From Cordia subcordata (taxonomy: Eukaryota; Streptophyta; Magnoliopsida; Boraginales; Cordiaceae), in NCBI GenBank assembly GCA_028554755.1, contig JAPTOF010000017.1, positions 7,750,001 to 7,814,000 on the forward strand: a DNA stretch of 64,000 nt, given 5' to 3'. Both the position numbers and the translations under genes were made by a program. Positions 31,511 through 42,569 of this stretch are shown here, piece after piece (position 1 is the first letter of the stretch; each line of letters starts with the position of its first letter). A model generated the notes under the pieces. It was given only the letters and a program-made list of their open reading frames with translations. It was not told where the DNA came from and made no database searches.

Positions 31511-31925
31511 ATGTTTGGCTTTGCTTGTAAGCTGGTCAAATCAACTTATAAACCAAAAATGAAAATTGACATGTTTGGCAAATAAGCTTATAAGAAATCT
31601 ATGATTCCTTATAAGCTTTGGGGGGGGGGGGGGGATAGATAGGCAGCAACTCTTTTTTTATGCTTATAAGATAGTGGTCAAAGTTAGTAAAAAGACTCGT
31701 TTGTCCTTCAAAATGAGAAGCAATTAATTAATGACATGTCCTTTTTAATTATTTTAATTACTATTGCTACTTATAAGCACTTATTTATTAAACATGTCAG
31801 CAACTTATAAGTATATATTATTCAAATATATCTCTACTTATTTATTACTAACTTAAAAACAACTTTTTAGTTATAAACAATACCTGCTTGTAAGCACTTA
31901 AAAATAAGCAAAGCCAAACGGACTC
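31511..31925. mobile_element. hAT-like MITE (TGTTTGGC / GCCAAACGGACTC)
   Basis: ATGTTTGGCTTTGCTTGTAAG at the left matches, inverted, ATAAGCAAAGCCAAACGGACTC at the right. The interior carries CTTATAAG words and a G homopolymer near 31620-31634. Flanking CCTAA on both sides is a partial duplication. Confidence 0.55.
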
Positions 31926-32076
31926 CTAATATAAACATTAATCACTTATAAGCATCCGAAAAAACCAAAGCCAAATGAATTCCCGATCTCCTACTTAAAA
32001 ACAGGTACTAAAATGTCTTTTTCCTCCAATGTAGTTCAGCTACATACATACACATATATATACACACACACATATA

Positions 32077-33394
32077 AGATAATGAGTTAAATAATTATTT
32101 TTTAAAATTTGTATACCAAAATAATAATGTTTGAAAACTAATGAGTAAAATAACCAACTCCTCAGCTTAGTGTCTTAAATACACTAAGTTGAGCTTAACT
32201 ATGTTGACATGGCATTAATTGATGTGGTATATTATTCCATATAGACTTAGTCTTTTGAAGACACAAAGTTCAACTTAGTGTTTTCAAGACACAAAGTTGG
32301 GCACATTTTTTTTTTCTTTTTAGAAAAGTTTATTTTAATTTTTTGAAAATGACAAAACGAATTTAAACAAAAAACCCAAAAGGACAATAACAATTGAAAT
32401 TAAATTTTTTAAAAGTACATAAAACTAAATATAAAAGTATTGAAAAGGGAAAAGTAAAAAAAAAATGAGTTAATACTAAATTTACAAATAAAACAAAGTT
32501 AAAAGAAAAAAATTGAAAATATCCAAGTCAAGAGTAAAATGATCGGAGAAAAAAATTAAAAAAGAAAAAAGGAATTAGTTTTGCCAGGCTAAATAAAATT
32601 TCAAAGCTAAATAAAACCTCTAACTTAAAATAATAACCAAAAAACCATATTTCTCAAAATATGAGTTAACACCAAATTTATAAATACAATAAAATTAGAA
32701 CAAAAAAATAGAAATGACAAAAAAATTGAAACAAAAAATATTGTAAAGAATAAAATAATTGAAACAAAATATACAAGAAAAAGGTACTATATTATTGAAT
32801 AAAAAACATAGAGAAAAAGAAAAAAAAAAAACAACTTAGAAGTTAAACTTAGTATGTTAGGGAAAAAAAAATCAATGTCTTGATTAGGAACAAAAAGTAG
32901 AAAAAGACAACTGTATGTGCGCTCGAATAATAAAAAAAAATATCTTATTTTTTTAAAATGGGAGATCACACTAAATTATAAACTTTTGATTATTTCAATG
33001 TTAACTTTTCTAATTTTTAGTTTTCAATTTTAAAATTTTCATTTTTTAGATGTTTTTGTTTTATTTTTTCAAAATTTATTTTTAATTTTTTAATTTCTTA
33101 TTTTAACTTTTTGATTAAAATTATTATTGAAATTACAACATTAAGAAAAAAAAATAAACAACAAGTTTGTGTTTTGAAGACACTAACTTAAACTTTATGT
33201 TTTCAAGACATTAAATTTTAAAAAGCTTATGTGGCAAAGGTTGCCACATGTATTATGCCACATCAGCATTACTTATTTGAACTTTGTGTTTTCAAAACAC
33301 AAAGATGCTAAAATTGGTTATTTAACTCATTTGTTTGCGGAATTGGGCGTCTTGGTATAAATTTTATAAAATGGGTTAGTTTGGTCATTATCTC
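32077..33394. mobile_element. 1.3 kb long-inverted-repeat element with 8 bp duplication
   Basis: Both ends read AGATAATGA / TCATTATCT, and the outer ~150 bases are imperfect inverted copies that share words such as TAAAATTT-TATACCAA, ATGAGT(T)AAATAACCAA and GACATGG/GATGTGG. CACATATA flanks the element directly on both sides (32069-32076 and 33395-33402), a clean 8 bp duplication. The interior is about 80% A+T, has no ORF of note, and contains several short palindromic words of the type CTTTGTGTTTTCAAGACACAAAG. Long inverted ends with an 8-9 bp duplication suggest a non-autonomous Mutator-like or foldback element; the superfamily is not certain. Confidence 0.65.
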
Positions 33395-33519
33395 CACATA
33401 TACATACATACATACATACATACATATATGTAATCTCCTCATGTTGAGATCGAAATGTAATCATCGTGCTGCTGCTTGGTTTGCTGTCACTTTGTCACCT
33501 TCAATTTAAACCAAGAAAA

Positions 33520-36500
33520 ATGCGTTGGTATTGTTCACCGTATATAGGACTTCCTCTTTGCTTTGCTCTCATCTCTTTCCTCTTCTTCAAATTTTTGCCT
33601 CTCAGACTCCTCCATCACTCTGCACCTGTAAGTTTCCCTATTCATACTATATCTGTTTCTTTTCTGTTCTTGTATTTATCTTTTCAAAGTTTATTTATTT
33701 ATTTTGTTTTCTTTGAAAGAATTGTTTTCTGGGTGTTTTTGTTTTTCCAGAGGTTGTTTTCTGCAGAAGAGCTTGCTCTTTACAATGGGTCTGATCCTCA
33801 TCTCCCCATTCTTCTCGGCATTCTTGGGTATTTAATTTTTTTTTTTTTTTTGCCTTTTCTACTCTCATTTTGATTTTAATATTACTTGAATCAATACGTG
33901 TGGCTTTACATACAAATTTCCCAATTGTTTGTTTTGCTTTTTGTTATTGGAGATAATCTCTCGGATAAAACTGCATCACTTCTACCTCTTTAGATCCTAC
34001 TAATTATGAGAGTCTTGTACACTGTAGACACCCTCTTTTTTCTCTTTTAGGACTCGTTTGGATTGGCTTTTAGAAAACAGTAGTCCTTTTGTATAATTTC
34101 TGGACAGTAATTTTGAAAAAGTCTGAGGCTTTGTTCAATTCAAATACTTATTGCAGAAAAAAATTGTTATTTTTTACATGAAAATAGCCAATCTAAATCG
34201 GCACTTAATTTTATTATGTGTGGCTGTCTTGTGCACTATGCATGCCGCATTTTTATTTATGCTATTTGGAGTCTTGTACACTGGTAACAACCCTTTTATG
34301 TCTGCTGTTAGCTGGGTTTCTTTAGGCACTGTAATGATCCTATTATGTATGCTGTTTGCAGTTTTCTGCTATTTGCTAGTCTTGTGCACAATTATCCACC
34401 CTTTTGACGCCACTAATTGCGCGAATCTTTTGCGTTTTTAGCGACCCTTATTTATTCTGCTATCTGAGGGAGTCTTGTGCTCTGATATCGCCTGTTATTA
34501 TTGCTATTAGTCGAGTCTTTTGCAGTGCTCATTAGGATTTTAGTTATTATTCCCTTTTTTCCCTAAAAGTTTCCTGTTTGGTGAAATAAACAGGTCAGTG
34601 TTTGATGTGACGAAAGGGAAAAGTCATTATGGTGAAGGAGGGGGTTACAATCACTTTGCTGGAAGGTTAGTTTATCTTTAGAATATTTCTGCTAACCGTT
34701 CAGTACTTCTTGTAAATAATGTATATCCAATGGGTAAACAAAAAATAATAATAGTCATCTTCTGAGCTAATTAAATGGAGAATTATGGTAAAATTAGCTT
34801 TTGAGTTGCATTTTTTTGAAGATGTTACAACTTAAACTTGTCCCACATGGAAAATTCACAACGTTGTTTGGTAAAATTATGGTAAAATTAGTAGGGTGTA
34901 GTCATTGCATCAACCGTGAGGGGTGCGGCATTTGTGATTTCAACAAGTATCTTGGCCTATCTGAGCAATCCTCGAGACTGATACTCTATGACCAAAGCGC
35001 CATTTAGTACACAAGTCATTGCTTTGCGTAGTTCAGTGAGCTTTGTCTCAAATAGAGTGAGAGTAAGCTTCTTCTTGCTGATTGTTTGTCCATAATCAAC
35101 TTTGTGTCGGCTCTTCAAACGCTGCATGTACAATGGACTAATGTCCATAGACAATCGCATGAGAGGGCAAGGGACCAATTCAGAACAAACATCACTCTTA
35201 TTTGTAGTATTTGATGGACCAACTTGTTGTGAGATCTTGACTAGGACGTAGCAGTCTCCATAATGGCCTGTTGTTCTGTCCTTGGATGCTTCGCAGCCTA
35301 TTGCTCAGCATGCTTGGAAGTTGTAGTAGGTTCTTTCCTTTCTCTATAGCCATCCTAATGACAACAAAGATTTAAATCTCTAATACTCTAAGTGCGATTT
35401 GCTAGTAAAATATTAGTCTCAAGGCATGCTCAGACATGGCAAGATACTCGCTGAAATCACAAATGTCATACCCTTCACAGTTGACGTTGCAATGACCGTA
35501 CTCTAGGTGAAGCTTCGCAACATAAACCGTGCATATGGTCGCTATGCCACCCACTACTTGCGAGCACCATCCTACACAAAGGATGTTGAATTGCCCCATC
35601 TATTGCACTATTGAAGCAAGAGTTTGGTTCTTTTGAAGCCATTGCTTGGGAGACCAATTTGCTGTACATCCCAATGTACCCTGAGGGCACCCAGCATGAA
35701 CACTGGCAGTCTAACAACTACTAGCTGGCAAGATCCCAATCTTACCTCCCAACATTCAAAGAGCTTGGCATCCTTTGCAAAGACATTGACCCATGGGTGA
35801 CAACTGGTTCAACAAGAGGAGTGGCTCAAGGTCTTATATGGTGGACTTGAGTCTTGAGAATTTTCCATGTGGGACAAGTTTATGTTGTAACAGAAGAAAA
35901 GGAAAAATTGCTGAGTTCATACGCTTGCTGATGAAATATAGTTTTGAATTTAATGGTGTCTCATATTGGATCTAACTTTTACTTTCCAATTTCTAATGAT
36001 TGCTAGAGATGCATCTCGTGCATTTATTTCGGGAAATTTTACAGGTATTGCTTAGTTATTATTTGTTTGTCTTTGACTTTTTCATATATGGCATATATGG
36101 ATTATGAATTTTGAGAAATATATGGTAATCTTCATCTTGGCATTATAAATATTGAAACTATAACAACTGTAATGTGCTTATTCTTTTGATTGGGAGGTTT
36201 TTGGGGGGGGGGGAGGCATAACTCTATGCCTGTCCACAATTGCACAGTAGCAGTGGACAAATTGCTTTTCCTTTTTGGCCAGTGCGTGTATCTTCTATCT
36301 TTGCTTCTTTGTAAAGTTGCATTCTTTCATATTTGGTCTCTTTTAACTATTTGACTAATGTTTCCCTGTTTCTTTCTTCCTTGAAAACCCTCTAGATAGC
36401 TGCTTGTTTCATTATAAAGATTGCACTTTCTTAAGATCTTCATAATTTTTGAGTTCATTCATATGACAAAGAAAATAATCATAGGGCAAGATACTGTAGT

Positions 36501-39500
36501 CATTGTAGTGGTGTCAACTTTGGATCTGGGAACAGATGATGTACCACATTTTGCATGTCTCATGGAATTCCATTCCTTTGAATTTCAGTAGTTCTATTCT
36601 AGATTGAGTCTAGTTCACTGGTCATGCATTTCAAGTACACCAGCTCCTACTACCTAGCGACTTAGAGTAGTTTGTCATGTTATCTGAAATTAATAATGCT
36701 CTTCTTTCGTTTGTTATAACATGATATATCATGCCTGGCCCGGTACCTCTTCCTCACTACCTGAACAAGAATGATAACTGCTGACTGTACATAATAATTA
36801 TTTAGAAATGGACTGCCGTTCACAATAGGCATGTTTCACCCCCCTTTTCCATTTCTAATTTCTCTTATTATAATGATGCAGGCGATGGACTTACTGACTC
36901 ATTGCGTGGCTTATCTAGCACTGAGGTAATGCGATGTTAATACCTCTTTTTAGATTGTCCACTTGCCATTCTTCTTCGACTAACTGCATACAGTCAATTC
37001 CATATATCTATTCTGCCAGCCCAAGAGGTCAGCAATCTTATTGATTATGCAACTGCTTTTCCGTTGCAAAAGAAATTACCTTTTGTCATGCAATTGGTGT
37101 TTTTGCTTAGAAATTATTTCTGTGAAGTTACTTTTTAGTTGTTCTTTTCTATCAACTTCTTCTGCTCACCCATGTTTCACTCTCCAACTGCAACTCAAAT
37201 CCTTGGAAATATGAAAAAGGAAAAGCAGCTACTTTCATTCTATTTGGAATTTACTGCATAGAGTTTTGGTGCAAGCTGCTGTAGCTACTTTATTTAATTT
37301 GGTACAGTTCTTTTGAATATTAAGGGGTAAGCGTCATGTTTCTCATTTCATGTTTATAGGTGAAAAGTGTTGTCGACTGGCGAGATTTCTACTTCAGGAC
37401 ATACATGTGAGTAATTTTCGATTTATCATTTCAAAAACCTATTTGGAGAGGAAATTGACTGGTTAAGATTATATAGAAACATAAACCTAGACAGTTATCT
37501 AATGTATTTTGTGTTGCTGAAAAAAGCATAGTAATTTGGTTCAATCTATCTGCATTCTCTAGTCTTATCAGTGAAACTTTTCACTATTGTCTTTTACTCT
37601 AAATTTCCATTTCAAGAAGCAAGATCAAGAGGAAATCATTTTGAATCCTTAAACTCGTGCAGTCCAATAGCACCAAATGTAACTAGTAACTGTGAATAAA
37701 TAATTTGATATCACAAAGTACTTATCTTCAAAGCATAGCTTTGGACATTGTTTATGGTTGATGAATATGGAGAGTTGTAGAAGCTGAAAATGTGGCTTTT
37801 AGAGTCAGTTTGCAAGGCAAGAGAGCTCGAGTTTCTTGAAAACTTGTAATAGCTACAGTAAACGTTTGAAGTAAATACAAACTTTTTAATTTTTAATTTT
37901 TAAAATTTGGGGCTGTAGTCATGTTTATTTCATAGGTAACCAAAAAGCTAGCAAATGACTCAGGTATCTCTGATCTTTTTTCTTATTCACTTCTGCTGCT
38001 AAATGACTGGGTTTTTGAAACCTGGAAGTGGAATGTACTACTTTTCCTCTTATTTTCTTTTGTTGTGAAATGCATTCATTCATTTTTAAGCAAGGAGAGT
38101 TTGCTTGAAGGTTCTTAGTGAGTTTAATCATTTGCAGTTCCCGAATTACTTCTCTGGCTTTATATTACCATCATTTCCTTTCTATTTCTCATCCATCTTC
38201 ACTTTACATACACCAGTCAGATCTTCAGACTTAAAAACTATCCTATTAGAGGAAAGTATATTTTTCAAAACATGGTTTTAAGTCAGATTAGTTGATTACA
38301 TCAAGTATGGTGGACGTTGGAGTATTGCCTCAGTAGCTACTGTCTCCAAGAGTTTCTTCTGTTAATTTTCATTTGCAGTAGCTAGAGTGAGAGACGAACA
38401 TAACCGTACAGGCTAGTTTTTGACTAGTTCCCCTTGAGTTCTTTGTAGAATTCTGATTGTCCTGCAGTAGGTTGACCTTAGATTCAAGACTATTCTAGCT
38501 TTGCTAGTTGTTAGTCTCTTAGTTATGTAACTTTTTCTGTATTGGAAATTCAACCGTGAATACATCTGCATTTTTTTCAGTCTAGTTCAATATCTTAAAT
38601 TGGATAACTGGAACAGATGAGTAAATTATGTGAAGATACTGGAGCTGTCCTGGTGGCTTAGATTTTTCTTGTTAAAACGTCACAATCCTGTACAGCTGTA
38701 GATCTTAGAACTATGCCATGGAATTCAGAAGTCAAAGTTCAGTGAGAACTTTCTGATACATAAATACATAATTTTAGGAATCAGAACCAGAAATGTTAGC
38801 TTATAAGTAGTATTCTGTACTCCAGTTAAGCTGACATCTGTGTCTTGAAACATTTCCTTTTTTCTTTTTCTTTCCCCACCCCCCCCCCCCCAAGCGGGAG
38901 GCCTGATTGACACTAATCTATTTAACTAAGCATATACAGCCATACAGTAAATACATAAATCATGTGATATTTGGGATGTACTGAATGTTCCTGTGATTTA
39001 ATTGCATGACTTTTTTCTTTTCTTTTCTTTTTTTCTTTTGGTTGAAAATTTAATTGCATAAGTGACTGCTGTCAGGCATAAACTTGCTGCTTTTTCATCT
39101 GCACGGTTATCAAGTTGTTTTCTTTATGGTCATCTTCATCATTGGTATCTGATAGTTCTGTTTGAATTGAAACCAAAAGAATTGGAACTATGCCTTTCTT
39201 TTCTTCTTTTTCCTCAAAATGAAAACCTTCTTTCTGTCCCAAAAGAGAGAAACAAAAATATTTCAATGAAGATCGAAATGTATCACTCTGATATTTTACT
39301 GGTATTTTTCCACTGTTAGATATGTTGGCAAGCTGGTTGGCCGCTATTATGATAGCAAAGGCAACCCCACAAAGAACTTAAAAGGGGTTGAAGCAAAGGC
39401 TGCCAGAGGTGCTCAGTTGATGGAGAAGCAGAAAATTGAAGAAGCTAAAGTACCTAGCTGCAATTCAAAGTGGAGTCAAGATGAGGGATCAGAGGTACTG

Positions 39501-40623
39501 CTTTGCTTGCTTAAATGCTTAACATGAGGCTCGAGCAACAGATCATGCTTAGTACTCATCATCACTCGTCTCTCAATCCACACCCCTCCCCTAATGTTCC
39601 CCAAACATGAATTAGAAAAGACCACCTAAAACAAGAAAGACAGAACATTATACAACTGAATTTGCCCTCCTATATGTCGTGCAAGCATGGCTGCTGGAGT
39701 GGCAGAAATGATTTCTTAGTGATGCTAAGAAGGATCTTCGAAGAAAAATGGCACATACGATTTATTGAGATACAAAAGTGGAGTATTTCTTTCATGTATT
39801 CTTTATAAAACTATTTCCTTCTTAGGCCTTTCACGTGTTAAGAATCGCTTGATTTCCATCGCAAAAAACAATTGGTTAATACGAGAAGTGGTTTAGGCTT
39901 TATATGGTGGGCTTAAGTCTTGAAAATTTTCCATGTGGGACAACTATATGTTGTCAACACCCCCCCCCCCCCTCCTCTCCCACTTCCTCCAAACAGACCA
40001 CACCACTTAACAAACGGGTTGAACTTGGATGGGTATGTGGGCAGAGGACAAAATGGCTTATTTCTCGATTCTAACATGGTATAGATTGGTAACTGTATAA
40101 CCTTGATATTTGGAGGAAAGAAGGGGGGAGGGGGGTTGTCGTGGTGGGTTTGATCATCCGTCATAGTCAGAAGGTGAGCAGCTGCAGTAAAAGTGGATTG
40201 AAATTTCATGCCCTCAGCTAACTAGTAAGTAAGAAGATGCTATAAGAGTCATTATGTGCTTACGTGTCATTGTTTAAGTGCTATGTATGGAATCTTGAAA
40301 TTTTTATGAGAAGTACGAGACTTGCATTATGGTGTATCTTTTAACTGGGACAAGGTTGTGAAACTGTAGTGATTTATGGGCACATCAAACTTTTTCTTTG
40401 GGCTAGGTAGTCCATCAAACTTTTAATTGAACTAAATCTACTCTAATTGTGTCAGGTTTGGTGTGATGATGGTTTTCCAAGGTTAGTTAAGCGCCCTCAT
40501 GATATAGCTCTGACTGGAAAAATGAGCAAGCGCTGTGCATGTTTCAAAGAAGAGGAACTGGGGAAACCAGGTCTAGAGGTCTATGATGGATGTGATTTTT
40601 CCGCCAAGAGGTGCCGGTTATAG
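33520..40623 (+). CDS. MAPR4: Cytochrome-b5-like heme-binding membrane protein, MAPR4/neuferricin type
   Basis: Eight exons: 33520-33627, 33751-33827, 34594-34665, 36007-36044, 36882-36925, 37360-37406, 39320-39494, 40456-40623; 242 residues, all GT-AG. The protein has an N-terminal membrane anchor or signal (LPLCFALISFLFFKFLPL), then a MAPR-type cytochrome b5 domain from about 38 to 135 with LFSAEELALYNG, LLGILGSVFDVTKGKSHYG and FAGRDASRAFISG. The C-terminal half carries SCNSKWS, VWCDDGFPR and CAC/CDFSAKRCRL, a Cys-rich tail shared with animal neuferricin (CYB5D2) and plant MAPR4. MAPR proteins bind heme and are linked to steroid and sterol metabolism; the exact plant role is not known to me. 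The 38 bp exon 4 and 44 bp exon 5 are very short but keep frame. Introns hold several insertions. The in-frame codons before 33520 contain no ATG, so 33520 is the start. Confidence 0.92.
34050..34204. mobile_element. Tourist/PIF-like MITE in MAPR4 intron 2
   Basis: GGACTCGTTTGGATTGGCTTTT on the left pairs with AAAATAGCCAATCTAAATCGGCAC on the right, and TTA flanks both ends (34047-34049, 34205-34207). At 155 bp it is the shortest member of the TTA family seen here. Confidence 0.55.
34823..35892. mobile_element. 1.07 kb TG...CA element with 5 bp duplication in MAPR4 intron 3
   Basis: The element begins TGTTACAAC and ends GTTGTAACA. The terminal ~36 bases are inverted copies, including ACTTGTCCCACATGGAAAAT at the left. 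GAAGA flanks both sides (34818-34822, 35893-35897). TG...CA ends with a 5 bp duplication suit an LTR retroelement remnant (solo LTR), but the extended inverted ends are more like a DNA transposon, so the class is open. Inside, 34901-34991 and 35402-35495 are about 75% identical in inverted orientation and read as coding-like (CDFxxYLxxSE) on opposite strands. The remaining coding-like stretches are broken by stops. It does not disturb the MAPR4 exons. Confidence 0.6.
39894..39958. mobile_element. 65 bp relic of the TG...CA element's right end in MAPR4 intron 7
   Basis: This stretch matches 35833-35892 at most positions (TATATGGTGG, CTTGA.AATTTTCCATGTGGG, TATGTTGT..ACA). No matching left end was found nearby, so it is a truncated or recombined copy. 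It is followed by a C homopolymer. Confidence 0.55.
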
Positions 40624-41609
40624 GAGTTGCCTAACCCTGTTGATTTTCTTTATCTCAAGATTTTGCTGAAAGGCATATTAACTTTAAGTTGATACTGAGT
40701 GGCTCCTGCCAGCGAGCATGTAGGAGAGTAGGATAGAGAGGGGCAGGGAGAGAATTTGTATACAAATATCGATATGTACTCGAAAAAACTATCAATATCA
40801 GAACTCCGTCATCCAATTTATTTATCTTGTCTTTTCATTAGTCTCAAAGGGAGAAATACAAGAGAAACTGAATTGTCTCAATCGACAAATACGAATCCTT
40901 GACGCAGGGCTTTCTTGTCGGTTGAACGTATCTGAATTTTTATGTCAAGTCGTATGTTGTTATTTCCCTTTATTTTTCCTCTTGGATATCTTCAGGTTGT
41001 CTACTTGTTTAAGTTTTTCCTTGACAACAAACCACAATTAGAGTGAAATCGACTTAAAGGTATGCAACACCTACTCATTAGCTTTCTTTACTTGCCCTCG
41101 TGTGCACCAAACAATGATGAGGAATAACAGCAATGGAATGATTCCACGTCCATTGGATGTATACATCACCAATCAATGTTTCGAAACACCAAACTTGCAA
41201 TCCTGATTTCTTTGTTACTTGTTATCTCAATATTTTGATCTTCTCGTGAAAGTCAATTTACTATTATTGAATCTCTTTTATAATGTTATAACATTACAAA
41301 GAGAAACACCAAACTTGGAAATCTTGATTTTTTTGTTATTTATTATTTCAAGATTTAGAACTTCTCATTAACGCTAGTTTACTATTATTGATTTTTCTTT
41401 ATAACGTTATAGTGTTACAAAATGATTCAAGTAGGACCGCAAAGCTGACAAATTAGTTACATAAAGTAAAGCTTCAAAAAAAAGCAAATCCATCCCTTCT
41501 TTCTCACTCAAAAGCACTTTCTTAGCCTACTAACATGATGACTACATTACTATAAACCCGTCATGCAATAGCCAAGTAAGGTGTGATTCATGCTGAAAGG
41601 AGAGCAACA
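40624..41609. other. Spacer between MAPR4 and DUF579 gene
   Basis: The first ~200 bases are probably MAPR4 3'UTR. Two stretches, about 41180-41290 and 41290-41410, share phrases such as ACACCAAACTTG, TTACTATTATTGA and TTATAACGTTATA/TAATGTTATAACATTACAAA and look like a diverged duplication of ~120 bp. The remainder should hold the promoter of the DUF579 gene; no clear TATA box was identified. Confidence 0.45.
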
Positions 41610-42569
41610 ATGCCCCCGGAAGTCTCATCATGCCACCCTCTTGTTACTCCATTCATTCTTCCCTCTCTGCCTCCTGTCTCACAAAAAACAGTGCTGCTCA
41701 AGCAAGCTTTCCACAGCAAGTGCTGTCTGCTGAACATGACAATCAAGAAAAAGCTCATCCCAATTCTTGTTTTCATCTTATCAATTGTCTCCATCCTCAG
41801 GCTGCTTAAAATCGCCATGGTTACTACTACTTCTCCAGCTTCTCCTGCATTACCACCAACCCTTCGGCTTGATTGCTCCTCTCCTTCTCCAATCTGCATG
41901 AAAAACTCTTCGCGGGCGCATATTCATCAGGCGAGAACTAACGCAGACAACATTCTGACAGAAAAGGAAATGAAATTCCTGTCTGATCTCATTTCCTCGA
42001 GAGCTCCCTCCAACCTCCTTGTTTTCGGGTTCGAGCATCAGTATTCCACAATTGCAGCCCTGAATAAAGGTGGAAACACCATTTTCCTGGAGGACAACCC
42101 TGAGAAGCTGAGCAAAATCAGAACCAAAGTCAGCAATAACAACACTAGAGTTTACCAAATGGAGTACAACACAATTGCTAGAGATGCTTATAAGCTGCTC
42201 AAGCATGCCAGAAAGAATCAACAACATTGCTCGCCAATAGACAACATGCTTCAGAAATCCAGGTGCAAATTAGCACTAAAAAAGCTTCCAGGCGAAGCTT
42301 ATAAGCTGAAGTGGGACATTGTGGTGGTGGATGGACCATGTGGGCACAAACCAGACTGCCCTGGAAGAATGGCTGCTATCTACACTGCTGCTGTGCTAGC
42401 AAGAAAGGGCAATTTGTCTCATGTGGTGGTGCATGACACAGATAGATTGATTGAGAAGTGGTTTTCATGGGAGTTTTTGTGTGAAAAGAATTTAGTTTCT
42501 TCTAAAGGTAAATTCTGGAATTTTAGAATAGTAGGACAACATAATTCAACCAAGTTTTGCCCCATGTAG
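41610..42569 (+). CDS. DUF579 (IRX15/GXM/AGM family) cell-wall polysaccharide methyltransferase-like protein
   Basis: Intronless, 319 residues from the first ATG (41610), or 277 from a second in-frame ATG at 41736 (MTIKKK). A membrane anchor LIPILVFILSIVSILRLL follows (about 49-66), giving a type II Golgi topology as is usual for the family. The DUF579 domain runs from about 115 to the end: LLVFGFEHQYST (SAM-site-like loop, about 136-147), NTIFLEDNPEKL, WDIVVVDGPCGH (about 235-246), CPGRMAAIYTAAVLAR and HVVVHDTDR. Members include glucuronoxylan 4-O-methyltransferases, arabinogalactan methyltransferases and IRX15, all acting on wall polysaccharides in the Golgi. Several positions differ from the GXM sequences I know (VDGPCGHKPDCPGR in place of VDAPxGyxxxAPGR), so its substrate should not be assumed. 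The second ATG gives a more typical N-terminus; I kept the longer form because it is the first ATG. Confidence 0.88.
   Translation: MPPEVSSCHPLVTPFILPSLPPVSQKTVLLKQAFHSKCCLLNMTIKKKLIPILVFILSIVSILRLLKIAMVTTTSPASPALPPTLRLDCSSPSPICMKNSSRAHIHQARTNADNILTEKEMKFLSDLISSRAPSNLLVFGFEHQYSTIAALNKGGNTIFLEDNPEKLSKIRTKVSNNNTRVYQMEYNTIARDAYKLLKHARKNQQHCSPIDNMLQKSRCKLALKKLPGEAYKLKWDIVVVDGPCGHKPDCPGRMAAIYTAAVLARKGNLSHVVVHDTDRLIEKWFSWEFLCEKNLVSSKGKFWNFRIVGQHNSTKFCPM

Larger units (their letters stand above)
29773..32076. other. Promoter region of ERGIC3-like gene and MITE-rich spacer
   Basis: About 29773-30250 should hold the 5'UTR and promoter of the minus-strand ERGIC3-like gene; a CT-repeat (GAGAGAGAG on the + strand near 30112) and site II motifs are present. 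From 30308 on, the stretch is mostly MITE-like (30308-30672, 31511-31925) with a degenerate patch at 30800-31200 and one at 31200-31510 rich in GGAAAA/TTTTCC words. A 14-base G run lies near 31620. No gene seen. Confidence 0.5.

Noticed and set aside
33466..33519. Earlier start for MAPR4 (in-frame GTG at 33466)
   Set aside because: No ATG is present in frame before 33520, and non-ATG initiation is not expected without evidence.
34801..35717. Several 60-80 codon frames on both strands with Cys residues, possibly a small secreted peptide gene
   Set aside because: They lie inside the 34823-35892 mobile element; the two similar frames are the internal inverted duplication, and stops interrupt any longer product.
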